Source of the DNA: Stratiolaelaps scimitus
Taxonomy: Eukaryota; Arthropoda; Arachnida; Mesostigmata; Laelapidae
Assembly: GCA_019614645.1 (NCBI GenBank)
Contig: JABWDB010000038.1
Location: forward strand, 2,046,001 to 2,110,000
Length of the DNA: 64,000 bases
Direction of reading: 5' to 3'
Part shown: piece by piece, positions 1-26,900 of the stretch
How positions within the stretch are numbered: the first letter of the stretch is position 1
Layout: every line of letters begins with the position of its first letter
Program-made: the position numbers and the translations under genes
The notes under the pieces: model-generated
The model's input: the letters and a program-made list of their open reading frames with translations, nothing else
Database searches by the model: none
Told to the model about the DNA's origin: nothing

Positions 1-2
1 AG

Positions 3-1238
3 ATATTGCACATCAAAGAAAGTGAGGACGGACATCAAATCGAGTCGGTCGGATCGGCCGAGCGCGAGTTCATGCCCAACCCAAAGTCGGAATGGCATCC
101 GAGCAGCCCCTCACAAAATCAAATATTTCACGGCACAGAAGGACGTCACCAGAGACAATACCGTCGCGAGGAAGAACATTATCATCAAGGGGCAAGCCCG
201 ATAAACAATGAAAACGTTGGTAATATGTACAAAGTCCAACAGGAACAATACTCTAATAAACAGCAGCCCCCCTATGCTAATCAACACAATGGTGGTTATC
301 AAGACCAACCTAATTTCCACCAACATGCACATCGTTATGCTACCTCGCAAGAGCACACTACAACCCAATTTAGTCAGCCGTACCCGTTACACGAGCAGAG
401 ACGCCGACCTGTTGACCAACCGGATGTATCCCCTTCACCACCCGAGTTGAGAACGCCCTCAATTTCTACAGGCGACAATCAGTGGTCTCAGCCAGATCCA
501 CTTTATCACCCACCCTCATCTCCTTCCCTCAGTTCAGAGTCTTATAAAGATCACTCCCAACCGGCTGTATCGTCCAACGATGCGACCAGTATGCCCGTGC
601 AGAACATCGACTCGAGAAGGCCCGAACCACCTCCGTCTACTTCATATAAGCCAGAATCGCTGGATAGCGCTCAGGGCAGTACACAAACCAATGACCCACC
701 TAAGGCTCAACAGGAAGAGATTACTCCACCGCTAGAACCAGAACAGCACAATTTCCCGCACATTGAGCACTCCGTGTCAACGAATGATTCAAATGTTGCC
801 ACGCTAAGCTCTTCAGTTCCAGCACCAGTTTCTGCTCCGGACTCTCCTCGTGCTCCAGCGGAGCCGCGCATTGTATCAATGTCTCCAGTGGTTCCCTTAG
901 CGCCTGACGCGTTTCCACAGCACCTCTACGACTATGGTGGAGGTAGTAACAATCCAGTACGAGATTCGCAGGACAGCGATGCGATTCGGCCTCCAGCCAC
1001 AGGCTCGTATGGCGTTCCTGAGCCTCCCGAAAGTGAGGATGTTGTCACATATAGACCAACTTTAACGTCACCAGCTACCTCTGGAACAACTGAATTTTGG
1101 CCGATTGCACCAGAAGAGGCACCGGCAACGGAAGCTGTAACGGAAATGCCTCCCGTCAGCTCAGTCTCCCCAGTCGCCGAAGATACTGTGAGAGACAGAG
1201 AGCAGGAGCTCGAAGACTACAGACCTACTTATGGTTGA
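3..1238 (+). CDS. 3'-terminal coding part of an unrecognised Pro/Ser/Gln-rich protein (partial)
   Basis: An open frame runs from the window edge to TGA at 1236-1238, about 411 codons. I do not recognise the family. The protein looks disordered throughout, with many Pro, Ser, Gln, Thr, Asn and His residues, an NQH-rich first third, PPS/SPSP runs in the middle, and an acidic end finishing in DYRPTYG. I see no globular domain, membrane helix or signal peptide. The first in-frame ATG is at 72, but the frame is open upstream of it. The window begins with AG, so base 3 could be the first base of a terminal exon after a splice acceptor, or the exon may simply start outside the window. The length and codon regularity of the frame support real coding sequence. 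The gene converges on FAK. Function is unknown. Confidence 0.7.
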   Translation: MLHIKESEDGHQIESVGSAEREFMPNPKSEWHPSSPSQNQIFHGTEGRHQRQYRREEEHYHQGASPINNENVGNMYKVQQEQYSNKQQPPYANQHNGGYQDQPNFHQHAHRYATSQEHTTTQFSQPYPLHEQRRRPVDQPDVSPSPPELRTPSISTGDNQWSQPDPLYHPPSSPSLSSESYKDHSQPAVSSNDATSMPVQNIDSRRPEPPPSTSYKPESLDSAQGSTQTNDPPKAQQEEITPPLEPEQHNFPHIEHSVSTNDSNVATLSSSVPAPVSAPDSPRAPAEPRIVSMSPVVPLAPDAFPQHLYDYGGGSNNPVRDSQDSDAIRPPATGSYGVPEPPESEDVVTYRPTLTSPATSGTTEFWPIAPEEAPATEAVTEMPPVSSVSPVAEDTVRDREQELEDYRPTYG

Positions 1239-1248
1239 TTGAACCTTG

Positions 1249-1254
1249 AATAAA
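1249..1254 (+). promoter_or_regulatory. AATAAA polyadenylation hexamer after the plus-strand gene
   Basis: A canonical AATAAA lies 11 nt after the stop codon of the Pro/Ser/Gln-rich gene. If used, the 3' UTR would be unusually short. A second AATAAA at 1823-1828 is an alternative. Confidence 0.35.
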
Positions 1255-4200
1255 CTTCATACACACACCAACGTCAAGTTCAATTTTCAATGGGTTTAAT
1301 AATCTGCCTATATTATTAGTATTGTAAGCGTTTGCCCTATCAGTCCACCAAATACACACAGTCGCACAGCTTTATCTATAAATTTACTAAAACAAGATTT
1401 TACTAGTCATACTCTCTTTCGCTTGCTAGTGATAGTACTTAAACGGAAAAGAAGATTCGAAATTCGGTACCTCAAAGAAATCTCCGTGTTTCCTATTCTT
1501 CACACGAGCTTCTCTCAAATAGAGCATCAGTTTTACCATCGCATCTGGTAAAACGGATGTTTTTGTCGGCTTTCTAATCACTGCTGCATGTACCTAAGTG
1601 AATTCTTGATTAGCAACTAAAAGCGTCTTGGTTTAACCATTACATTTTTTGCTGAAGATTGCTATGGTAAAACATAAATTCTTCACCCCCGGTAACCAAA
1701 TCGTTTGCAGAAGTGACCTCTTTATCCCTTGTGCAAGCCGTACGATCAAAGCAGTCACTCTGTTCATGTGAAACCCACATTCATTCCTTTAAGATCTTCC
1801 CTATTGCCAGAAGGTGATTCAAAATAAAATAGCGGTGCGGCTTACTTCAACCTCCGAATAGATACAGAGAGTTGTCGGCCTGACTAACCTGGATTATCAC
1901 GTAATAAATTCACGCTTTAAACACGCTTTTTGTTGCCGACCTGACACTGCTTCGTCCTTCAGAGCGAGACCTCTAGTTTCTCAAAGAAAGAGAAACGATT
2001 TTTGGGAAACACGATCAGATGATGCGGATTTTTTTTCAAACTTAGGTACAATTCTAGGGACGACTCAGCTCCACTTCTCCCTAGCGCGGAGGTAGTGAAG
2101 AAGACAGTGTCGGATAAGCACTTTTCAAATCGCCATGTTCAATAATACAGAAACCTACAACTAACGAAACCAACGAAAATGAAGTTTAATGGATTTATTC
2201 ACAGAGATACAGGAGAAGAAGCGCGCCCCGACCTAAACCGATTGTATAAATATGGCGCGTGTATGCAGCGTGGTTTAAAAGTGGCTTCCCGGTGCTTTCC
2301 AACCTAATGAGTTAAATCTCCTTCAGTATCATCCTTTAGTTTTAGTGTTTTATATACAGTTGAAGAAAAGGTTGAGCCACGAGATCAAACACTACTGGCA
2401 ACCCTTTACAAATAATGAAAGATACGCGTGCCACGCCATCATAATTGTTTGCGTGCTATAAAAGCTATTGTTAGTTGAGGGGTAACGATGTTGTATTAGC
2501 ACTGGTAGAACAAAATAATGCCAGAAATGCAGCCCGCATTGTTGAAGAACGGAAAAACAAATAAAAAAATCGTCTTGATTTGAAAAAAAAACTGACTATT
2601 GGCATTTTCCTATTACCATGGTAGAGACACATTAACACTGTAAAACCCCCGGGACATTGTTCCTTGATATGTTGGACGCTTAAATTCATTCTATTCGTTA
2701 AAGCTGTGGATATAATTTTATATTTAAATCAACTTATTTACACACGAGGTTAGGTAACAGAAGAGAAAAATATTTTTATACTTGAAACAGTGATTGTAGA
2801 TAACTTGGCAACCATACAATTAGTTATTAATTATTATTATATACCACAGTCTCACTGTATCCGATTGTCGCAAACAACAGACCATCTACAAGGATAGAGG
2901 GGGGAAGTGGAACATATATTTTTTGCAAAATCGAAAGAGGTACCACTCTACTTAGCATTGCTCAATGCAATATTTAATTATTCGATAGTAATATAAATAC
3001 GATTGTTATATTGTCGAAGTAATGCAGTCACTCTCAGCCTCCCTAGCTAAATATATATCTCTCGTTATAGCATATTTATAGTTGTGCAACTAAATGGTTT
3101 CCTAATAAAAGAGTCTGTCAACTGTCTCCCGTAACCCTACAGGATCGACCCAATGTATGTCATCGGTAGGTCAACGAAGAGACGGTAAAAACACATAAGA
3201 TGGAGGTTGGCAATACAAATATTTTATTGGCGTTTAGTTTGTTGTTGCTTATAAATAAGTGACCAAGGAGACCCTGACCTCTTTTTCGATTTGTTTCGCG
3301 TATAGACATATTTAGTCTTTGATTATTTATATCATTATTGCTATAGGTTTCTTTAATTAACATTAATAATAAGTTAATGCTAGCTTATAGCATAAAACGC
3401 ATACGAACGTTTCATTTATATTTATATATATATATTTAAATGTATGAGTGAATTATGACTCGTGACGTTAGAGCAACGTCAGTGTGCATAAGCAAACTGG
3501 CAAAGACGCGAAACGCTACTACTACAACTACTAGTACTAAATTCTATCTATCTAAGAAACCAAAGAAGTTATTCGCTTTTTCTTATCGTTAGGAAAAGTG
3601 GTGTTAAAAATAGGTGTACAAAAAATAAAGATAGCGGTCTCTCTATAAAAGTGATAAAAAAAATGTTGACGCCATGAAGCCTCATTGTGTTAAGTTTTTT
3701 GCCTCTAGTTTCTCTGTCGCTTAACACTACGTAAGTTCTAGCTTGCAATTGAACCCGGAATCCTCGTCTCCGAAAGCCGACGTCCCACGAACCCGCTCCT
3801 TATATCAGCGTCCGTATTTTATAGGCGAATTCATTTGCGCACTTATTTTTTGAGTGCATCATGTATTTAGCTCGTTGGTTTAAAATCTCGATAGTGTCAA
3901 TGAACCTTTCGAAACTAACTAATCATAAAAATTCATCCTCTGCATAGAAATTGCACTATTTTTCTGCACTAATTGCATAATTTCAACATCCGCACCTTCT
4001 ACAAGTTAATCTCATGATGATACTGTTGCTCTCGAGTTCACAGGAGGATCGCATAAGTTATTATTACGATATCGTATTATCAATTATGTTGAGACAGCCA
4101 TGTATATCTTTGGGATTGCTCGACCGAGGCATGAATTCTGAAAAGTTATCATGGCTGACGTCATCCGGATAATGCAACTGAACAGAGTAGAATTGTACGA

Positions 4201-5355
4201 TTGTTGCATTTCCTCTAACGTTAATTGACAACACATAAAACCGTTGTACATAAAATTGCAGTAGATTTCAAAACGACGCATTTTGTGTGGTCATGAATTT
4301 CCTGTCCCTTTGGACTTTCGAATGATCACCACCACCTGGTGAATCCATGTTCATGCAGAACATCGGTCACGCATGCAGTGTCTGCGGCTCCTGCCAATCC
4401 GAACTCTGACAACTCAGACTTCTATCGAGTGCTTCTGTAAAACGGGTGTGTTCAAAGTGCATCACTCATTGTGCATTCCATCTTTTCACACATTATTATT
4501 ATTATTATTATTATCACCACTTAAAATGTTCAAAAAGGTAGTAGTTTCTTACGTAAGTCCAATTCTGCTACTTCGCCTCTTGCTTATACACAAATTATAT
4601 ACAAGTTGAAGTTGAGCTTAAAGCTTCGACAAATTTGGGCCTTGAGCGTATCTATTCTATTATATTTCAGAAAAAATTCTGTTCAAAGGTGTACCTTTCG
4701 TTTCAGTTGATATCTCATGAAATATTATTGTGCCTGCTTATGTACTTCTATCCACAAGTAGAATCTATCGATTAAAAACAATCCGACCAATAGCTTGAAT
4801 TAGTAAACGTGGAGGACTTGAGGCGTTATGCTCAGTCCACATTGAGACGCATCGCAACCTAACCCGTGATCTCTTTGTGTCACTGAGCTAGCCTATCCAA
4901 TCTACAATGATACGGGCTAGAGCATCAGGATTACAGAGAGATGTTGCAGTTGCGTAGAATATCGCTAACTTGACCAATCAGTGTACAATGGTTCGCGTCT
5001 ACAAAAGTTGGTCGGATTGAGGCGGTTATCACTCCCGTAAATGTGAAGAGTAATTTCTCTTTGCTATCTCAAATTTTGACTTTGTTTGGCAATTGTACCG
5101 ATCATTGTATTTCACCGTTCCACCATGTCAGCGAGATTTTCCTGTCTAAACAGATACTCGCGATCTTCCCCTCTCTTTTTTACGCGATTGAAAACCGCAA
5201 AACCTCAGCAATCAGCCGACACTTGGTGCGTGCATGGACGGAATTTTCCGTTATTGACCAAAGACGCCTGAAGCCCTTTCTTATTTTCAATGTTCTTCTT
5301 TGCCGGCATCATACGAGCAGGTTTGCCCTAAAATCAAGATCTGTCTATGGGTTCA
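1255..5355. other. Intergenic stretch between two convergent genes
   Basis: This is AT-rich sequence with scattered short open frames, none showing a recognisable motif or domain. It contains a (TTA)n run near 4495-4514 and a short TA tract near 3423-3433. I see no RNA gene or mobile element in it. It should hold the 3' UTR and terminator of the plus-strand gene and the end of the FAK 3' UTR. Confidence 0.5.
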
Positions 5356-5361
5356 TTTATT
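5356..5361 (-). promoter_or_regulatory. Distal polyadenylation hexamer of FAK
   Basis: The plus-strand bases TTTATT read AATAAA on the minus strand, about 90 nt after the stop codon of the terminal FAK exon. This spacing suits a normal 3' end for the fully spliced isoform. Confidence 0.4.
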
Positions 5362-5451
5362 GACCACTGCTAGAGATGGGTTACAAATGGCTCTTGTGCT
5401 TGCATATTTTGGTCGTATCGGTCAATCTTCAAAATGCTTCAAATGTTGAAC

Positions 5452-19005
<13,554 letters not shown>

Positions 19006-19255
19006 CTGAAATTGTCATCATAGAAATACAATACAATCAACACGATGAAGGCCTGAGTTACGAACATACCTTATCTAGTTGTACCATACTATTTCGCTTA
19101 ATAACTCTTTAATACGATAACAAATAAATAAGCTTCATCGAATTGACCACATGATAAAAATGAAGTTACGAGCTGACTTCGTATCGTTCAGTTCGTCTTG
19201 AAGGATAGACGGCGCCGTGAGTTCGGACGAGTGGGGTCGGTGCGGCGAAACTTCC

Positions 19256-19874
19256 CTATGCGGGGTTGTTAGGGTCTCTCACCCCACTCGGAAATGTATG
19301 GTCTAGCGTCCACCAAACACCGTTCCTTGATACCAGGCTAGGTTGCTTACGACGGAGCAGAATCGACAATGCGCTCGAATAGTATTGTTTTCTCGTTTCA
19401 TTATCGTTGCAGAGGACCCATTTGTAATTGCACTTGACAATCGTCGTCGTGAAAATCGCGTTGGTTTTGCCGCTGTAACAGTGAACAGCAAGCGGAAATT
19501 CGCACATCCGTTAGTTTATGAGGAATCCATTTTCCGAGTTGATAAACTCTTCCCAATGCATACAGATGATCTCTAACGGTTTGATCTGCTACGTTTAGCA
19601 GCTCAGTAAGCATTGCGGTCTGTAGCTTGTTATCAACTGCAGAAGGTCTTCCATTCGAGGTTGAAATCTTCTGAACCAAATTTCTACTGCACGTCGTTAC
19701 AATAAAGGGCCCGAAACAAGCATACATTTCGCTGTAGCCGTGTCCGCCGCCGATTTCGAACTTGAAAAGCATCACTGCATGAATTTGGCCTCTAGATGGG
19801 TCCACTGAGATCGCACAGAATTTTTTAAAAATCATTCGATCGAGTCCCTCTTTTTTATTTTGTTCCAAAACCAC
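19256..19874 (-). pseudogene. Degenerate mariner transposase relic
   Basis: Minus-strand frames contain NGRPSAVDNKLQTAML, ELLNVADQTVRDHLYALG and LGKWIPHKLTD, the helix-turn-helix and WVPHEL-type linker of mariner transposases. In a second frame the text continues with IVKCNYKWVLCNDNETRKQY, where mariners have the first catalytic Asp (GDEKW). Here that Asp is lost and a frameshift separates the halves. The C-terminal catalytic region and terminal repeats are not found. It is a dead fragment lying upstream of the FERM exons, probably in an intron. Confidence 0.75.
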
Positions 19875-22800
19875 CCTTGTTCAGAGAAGGAAATTTCCAA
19901 ATGTGCAGACACTATTAGAGACGTTCCAATCTCCATGGAAAATGGGCCGATTCAGTGCAGGGGGGTTGACGTGGATGACAGGACGCCTCCAACTGGTAAA
20001 ACCACCATCCTCTGTTGAGACGCTATCTCTTCCCTTATTGTTATTATTTAAATAGTTGAGTCAGCCAGTCAACTGTTAAAGCTTCAATAATTTGTAATCG
20101 AAGTCTAGATTACGAACAACTTAATTTATTTGCAGTATTCGCCATAGAATCTGCATTAGAAAATATTAACCAAGTCGATCAAAATATCCTATATTGTGCC
20201 TACAGGTCGACACTACGTGCAATACGCATAGATTACGTCATTTAGTGATACATCAAATGTAGTCCCGCCATAGATGGGGCATTCATAGGATATTCTGCTT
20301 TCAATATGAGGTCGATTTTTATCTTCTTCGTAAACGCAGGATCGCGATTCCTACGGGTAGTCTATCATAAATATAAATACTAGCCGGGCCCTTTTAGGAA
20401 GAACATTACACATACATCGCAGCTGTTTTGACCTATAAATATTTAGCCATGAAATGACTCTTTAGTTTAGTCATTATTGACCATGTTTCCGAGGATAGTT
20501 ACAGCAAGACTGTCCTATGCCATAGATTCGATTCGTTAACTAGTTAGATAAGAGCCGTCAAATTTCGGGCCATTGCTCTAGACCGAATTACCCTGCGTCT
20601 CCAGCCGTTCAAAGTTTATTTGAACAAAGAGCCGTTTAACGTCATTTAGACTTCATCATCATCATCGCTGCTGTAGCTATTTTCGTGAAGTCCAACAGCC
20701 GGTCTGTTGAATTGAATCACAGCGTTGCCGGAACAGAACAGTTTGGCTCATAGGGTATAGCATCGATCTTCTGCACAATTCGGACGTCGTAAACCGTAAC
20801 GGAGAACATCGCAACAGATCGTTGCACGAGGCTGCACTTGAGCTTTCGGGACGTATGTTACCGTCTTATTCGTTTATTCGTTCGTGTCTCAGGACAGACT
20901 CGCCGTCGGCTACCCCACCAAATAAGTACGTATATCTTCGTTACATTTGAACTCCTTGGCAGTTAATTTACTTTTTCCCCGATATGGACATTTTGTGGAT
21001 TCGGCGACCACCGACTGCGGCCCCGATCAGTACTCCTACACGAGACCGTCATCCCTCAAGAGCGTCGACATAAATAGATCCAGTCAGTTCATTCGACCAT
21101 CAATCAGATGACCATTTTAGGATCTATAATCTATTTATCACTATCAGTTTTTCTACCCTACAATCGTTTCTATTACTGATAATATCGGGACTATATGGCT
21201 ATTAGTATATGTAACAAATAGTTATGACCGTAACTCTTATTATTAATGTATAATATGTAATAATTCTAATTGATATAAGTCCTAACAATAAAACGAACGG
21301 TGAAGTTTCGCCTATGATTAATGTTGTTATTGGTCGCAGATCCTCAAGCGGCGGTCAGCGATGTTATATTCGACCCGTTCCCGAGTGACCAAATGGAAAC
21401 TTCGTCGATGTGAAAGGAAAGAAGAAACGAAATTAAACAAAACTAAAATTATAGATAGAGTCTAAAGCAATAATGAAAGAAAGAGATTAAGAAAATTGGC
21501 AAAAAGAGCGATCGTTTGTAGAAACGATGTTAGCGATGCCTTGAGTCGGCAGTGACAGTACGCGTCACACGAGCGTATATATATATATATATATATATAT
21601 ACCCAGCCCTATATTAACGCCAGCGCAAAAATTAAGTGTCAGAGAAATAGACAGATAGATATGGGCGGTAACCTGCTCATTTTCGACTTTATAGGAAGAT
21701 GAAACACCGAAAAGCCGACCGAAATAAATATGACGGATGCCGTCCGGCTTTGACGATCTTGTCTCTTTCCTACAATATATGATTTAGTTTCAGTGTGACG
21801 ACCCCGTACACTGTTAACTCGATAGCTATGCGCTGGAATTCGGCTATGATTACGGATGCTTGTTATGCTAGTATTGGCCATTCTGGAACAAATCCGACCG
21901 AATGTACCAAGAGGAATAGGAACAGTTATAACGGAACGCGAGCAACAAGCGACGCTTTCGTGATTTGACACTTATGAGGCTTCAAGCAACTAACTAAATT
22001 TTGGAAGGGTACCATTCTGAACTGCACTAGCCCCTATTTCGAAACTGTTCCGGTATCATCCAACGATAATCCAAGTACCCTCATTCATCTTTATCATTGC
22101 TTTTGAAGAAATTAACACCTACTTTTAGTTTGCTCCGGAAATAATTTGCGCTGAAAATCTACGATGGATGAAATTGTCAGACTCCTCACATTTCAGACAC
22201 AGCCAATTCTTCTAGCGTCTGTATTTATAATATCGATTTATCTCCCAACAAACCCCAGTATATGCATACTGCTCTCGAAAGACACGACACAACGTGTACA
22301 ATAATAAAAATAATCATAGTACTGATAGTATTACTGGTAGTAAGTAGGTAGAGGACGCAGCCACCAATATTGTGGCTCCTATATGGACGCCTCAGGAGGA
22401 CCAGCACTTTGATGACCATAGACTTGTTTGATTGCTACTCAACTGGGTGTCAGATCAAACAGGGCGCGATGTGTTCACAGATTACTGTTGTTTCGCTTAT
22501 AATTGTTCATGCGAAAGTCGTTTTCATTATTGTCAAGTACACTTAAGTGAATTGATGGTATTTGTCTTGCCCTCTGCAAGTCGTGGCTGTTAGTAACGAA
22601 TCTATTGACGGGACATCTAGAATGGCCTCTTCGGTGATAAGATCGATGGGAATTGCAAATGAATGGAATACCCGTGGTGCTGAAACAAAAGCAGGAAAAA
22701 TCATCATCAGCCGTAGAAAACTTCCTTGATCCAGGAAATGTGATGATATATAATAATGGTGACGATGATAACATTGATCATTTGATGATTGGGGACAGCC

Positions 22801-23486
22801 GTTGTACGCAAAAGGGTCAGTCACTACAGGACGAGAATTGATTTCAGTGAATGGCCGTCAGTGGGCAGGCATCACTATTGACCATTGACTAACTCCTCGT
22901 GCATCATTCGTTTGTTCATATGAAAACCGATGAAAATAGTCGTCATTTGAACAAGGACCGCAAACTATAGCCACCGGCTGTCACGCAAATGTTCTGAGTA
23001 CATTAAACCAAATACGATAAATTGTACATTGCTTGATCGTGCAGGCAAGACCACACACACGCGAACACAGCAGACAAAAAAAGTTCATATAGCTACTGAT
23101 AGAGAAAGGCTAAATCGAGTGGCCTCATCAAGAGATACTCTATTATTATTATTATTATAAGATGACGACCGACGGTGTGTGGTGTGTGCCAGTACCGTTA
23201 ATCTTTCCACATCAGATATAATAGATAATATACACATGAAATCGACAACAATAGAGCCAAAGGATAGAAACGAACATTATTACAATAGAAACGAATTAAC
23301 GGTTAACCTCTAACAGGCGATGCAGATTCACTCTCTGCACATCAAGAATTGTTCTGTTCAAACATCACTTTTCTCCTTAATCCCATAAAAGAAGAGCTCA
23401 TATGTATGAGGGAGAAATGATTTCGAATGACAAAAACATCAATCCACCACCGAACTTCTTCAAAAGCAATTAGTAACAGGCTAGAT

Positions 23487-23523
<37 letters not shown>

Positions 23524-23905
23524 AAGAGAGAGAGAGAAACAGGTCAACGAATCCCAATTAAATGATGACAAATTTTCATTTAGGTCGCCATGAAACGAGC
23601 GTTTCTCGTTGCACAAACCTTTACATTCTCTGAACCTTCCGGCACTGGTTCTGCTTATACAAAGATTACTAATGTTCGTATTTGCCTACGTATACGTATT
23701 ATATTATATGATGTATTATAAATATGATTGTTATTATCACTATTATTGTCTTGTAAATGCCTCAAGTAGAGTTAAATCAAAGATACGAATTTTTGTTAAA
23801 TTATTTACTGCGAGTTTTATTTAATCCATTAACATGTTTACTGTTAAGCTCAGTTCACAAGCGGGGATGTTGAATATCATCTTTGATTTTGTTCGACGAT
23901 TCCAA

Positions 23906-23950
23906 CACGACGCTAACAACTCATTTGTTCAATTTAACGTTAGCGTCGTG
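23906..23950. repeat. Short perfect hairpin
   Basis: CACGACGCTAAC at 23906-23917 is repeated as its reverse complement at 23939-23950, with a 21-nt loop. No function is assigned. Confidence 0.6.
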
Positions 23951-26900
23951 ACTAGACAGCGGCTCACCCCAGCGTGGCATCCGGACGTAGACAGCACAGC
24001 TGTCATTAATCGGATGCGTTTGGTTACTTAACTAAGCCCCAGACAGTGGGGCACCATAGGCACCCCATAAGCTGTTAGCGTAAGCTCGTAAACTGCTCTC
24101 CCATCATCACCCTCCCTAACTCTCTCTCTCTAAACTGGACATCTAGAAGCTGTATGTGAAGCCGCATACTGTTTAAACGTCAACGTTTGTATATTGTGGC
24201 TTATGGGGAGTGATCAACGTAGCTCTAGCCGATCATCGGAGGAGAAAATGTAACAGTACAGAAAATGTGGCATTACTTTCTAAACAATCTGACTACTTCA
24301 CAACGCAAGTACTAATCTTGATTTGAATTTACTATTACTGCCTATACAGTTGTCAACATTTTTTACAATGTAATAGTGATATCTCTTAATAATGGATAAG
24401 AAAAAACCCTGTTTACAATATACTAACACCTCCCTCAATTATACTTAATGACGATACAGCTCAACCTTCAACAGTAGAAGATTAAGTCAAAACTAACGAA
24501 TACTATGAACACTTGTGATGAGAAAATTCAACAATCAAAAATGAAGCTATTGATTTATTAGCTTGGTTAAAACTTTAGATGGCGTCATGGGACACTTCCG
24601 TAACAGGACCGCCTTGGCACAGAGCGATGATTTCAAGATATGGTCCGAAAATGTTGCTGGATATCCCCTAGAGATGCCCCATCGTTGATAGGATTGAGAA
24701 ATGGAACGGCCTTCACTTGGTCTCAACAACGAATGATGAAAAAGGGAAGCCAGCCATCAGAACTAGTGACAACAACCAGATCACTCACTCATTGACTCTC
24801 ATTGGTTCGAGTATTCAATTAAAACAACCGGCTGAAAAAGTGTCAGTTATTTCTACGATTACATTTAAGAGTTATATGAGGCAGGAGGTACTTCACTCAG
24901 AAAATGGTTGCGCTCCTTCCTATATATATATATATATATATACATATATAGGATATGAATGGCAATGATGTCGGCATTTCGGAATTCTTGGGACCTAACT
25001 ATATTGTGGTGGAAGATGGACAGTGTCACAAAGTTCACCATGTTTGATCATGATCATTTTGGCAAGTATATCTGCTGAGATTTTTTTAACAGCTGTAAAG
25101 GTTGTACTTAAGTACCTCAGAAGATGACTTAAAGTTTCTTATAGGTCTATCGATATGGAAGCTCATATTAAATGGGAACTATGTTTGTTACATATAAAAT
25201 CAAAACCAATAGACGTTTCAACTTTCTAACCTGAGTCGACGAACTCTTTTGAGAGTAAAGGTGTTGAGATGCGACCAACCCTTGTGAACAATTGCTGGCC
25301 TATAGTACACAGGTGCCTTCATCTTTGAGTCACTACGAAGTTTGAATCCATAAGTATTGGTAGCGTTGTTTAGGCTGTCGTTTATCTTCCGTTCGGCAGA
25401 GACCTAAGGTTCTCATATGACGACAAATCAACCATGGGTTTTATCAAAAGCCTCATAGTTTGAAAAAAGTCGTTAAAGAGCCTATGCGATTTTCACTCCA
25501 GGATTTCCGTTTCAGGGGATGAATGTAGCAATAGGACACTGCTTGGAATCTATTGTACATTTACACTTTCACGTATTCCACTAATGAGTTAAACTGATAT
25601 CACAAAGTTCAAGGGTTCCACCAGGAATAGAAGATATCCTAAAAGATAGCTACATCAATATAACAGAGATCAGATTGAACGTGGTGTCGTTGTACTGAGC
25701 GAAATCCAGACTGACTTCTGCACGACTTCTGCCGTCGACTTCAGTGAAAATCACAGCCATCGTAAACTAAATACATCATGCATTCATTCACTCAGCTCTG
25801 GATCCAGTTTCTCGTCCTTCCTCCCCTCACACCACTTCAATCTCGTGCAACGTCCACCAAAATAGTCTCGCCAGCCACTGCAGTCGTAGTTGTCTGTTAA
25901 ATTTCTTGAGCATCTCATCTTTTCATAGTCATCATACCAAAGTGCAGTGCTAGCATTACCAGCACAAACAACAACAACAACAACAACACCCGTAACATGG
26001 ATGTGTTAGCGACCAGACAGACAGATAGATATATGGAAAGACGGATACCCGTACTGTTGCCATTGACCCGGTAGATGAACATTGTGCACCACTACCACCA
26101 CTACAACGATAACAACAACAACAACCACGCATTCAATCTCGGTCGTTTGAACGCGGCTGTTCGACAACTTAGCTATGGCACACAGAATTGCGTTCATCAG
26201 TACACATACACACACATACACAGACTAGATGTAATGGTACATCTGTGCACTACACTGCATGCTCCAATAAATACATCGGACGACTATCCATTCCATAATG
26301 ACTTCACTCCCCCACCTCAACCCCCTAGTGAATACAGCAAGAAGAAGAAGAAGAAGAACAACACCGCTTCATTGGATGGTCATCGCTCTTCACACCGCTT
26401 TGCCTTGTCAGACATTCACTCATTCACGCACTGAGTCGTTTTTTGGTTTAGCTGCTACACGAAACGAACGCGAAACATTTGCGAATTATTTTCTCACAAA
26501 CTAAACAGATGTTATACAGCAGCACTATTTAATAATAATTGTCATCATCGTCGCACCACCCGGACAACTGCAACGATTATGAATTGTAGTGCACGGCTCG
26601 GTAGGGGATGATGCTCCGTGCAACTGACGATACTCAAGAGAAGTTCGTTCTTAAAACGATCTCTCACTACATAGACTAGGTGTACGCAGCAGGAGGAGCA
26701 GCTTGCGCGTTTTATAGCACACAGTTCGATGCAGGCGTCACCACTATAATCAACACTGTAACTGTACACTCATTCACTCACTACATGGATCGGTATGAGA
26801 ATTCTATATTTCGAAGAGTCACCAAACACTTTCCGGACACGATGAATGGGGGAAGGCATCCATTAGGGTAATTAGTACTGTCTGCTGTCTGTCATTCTGT

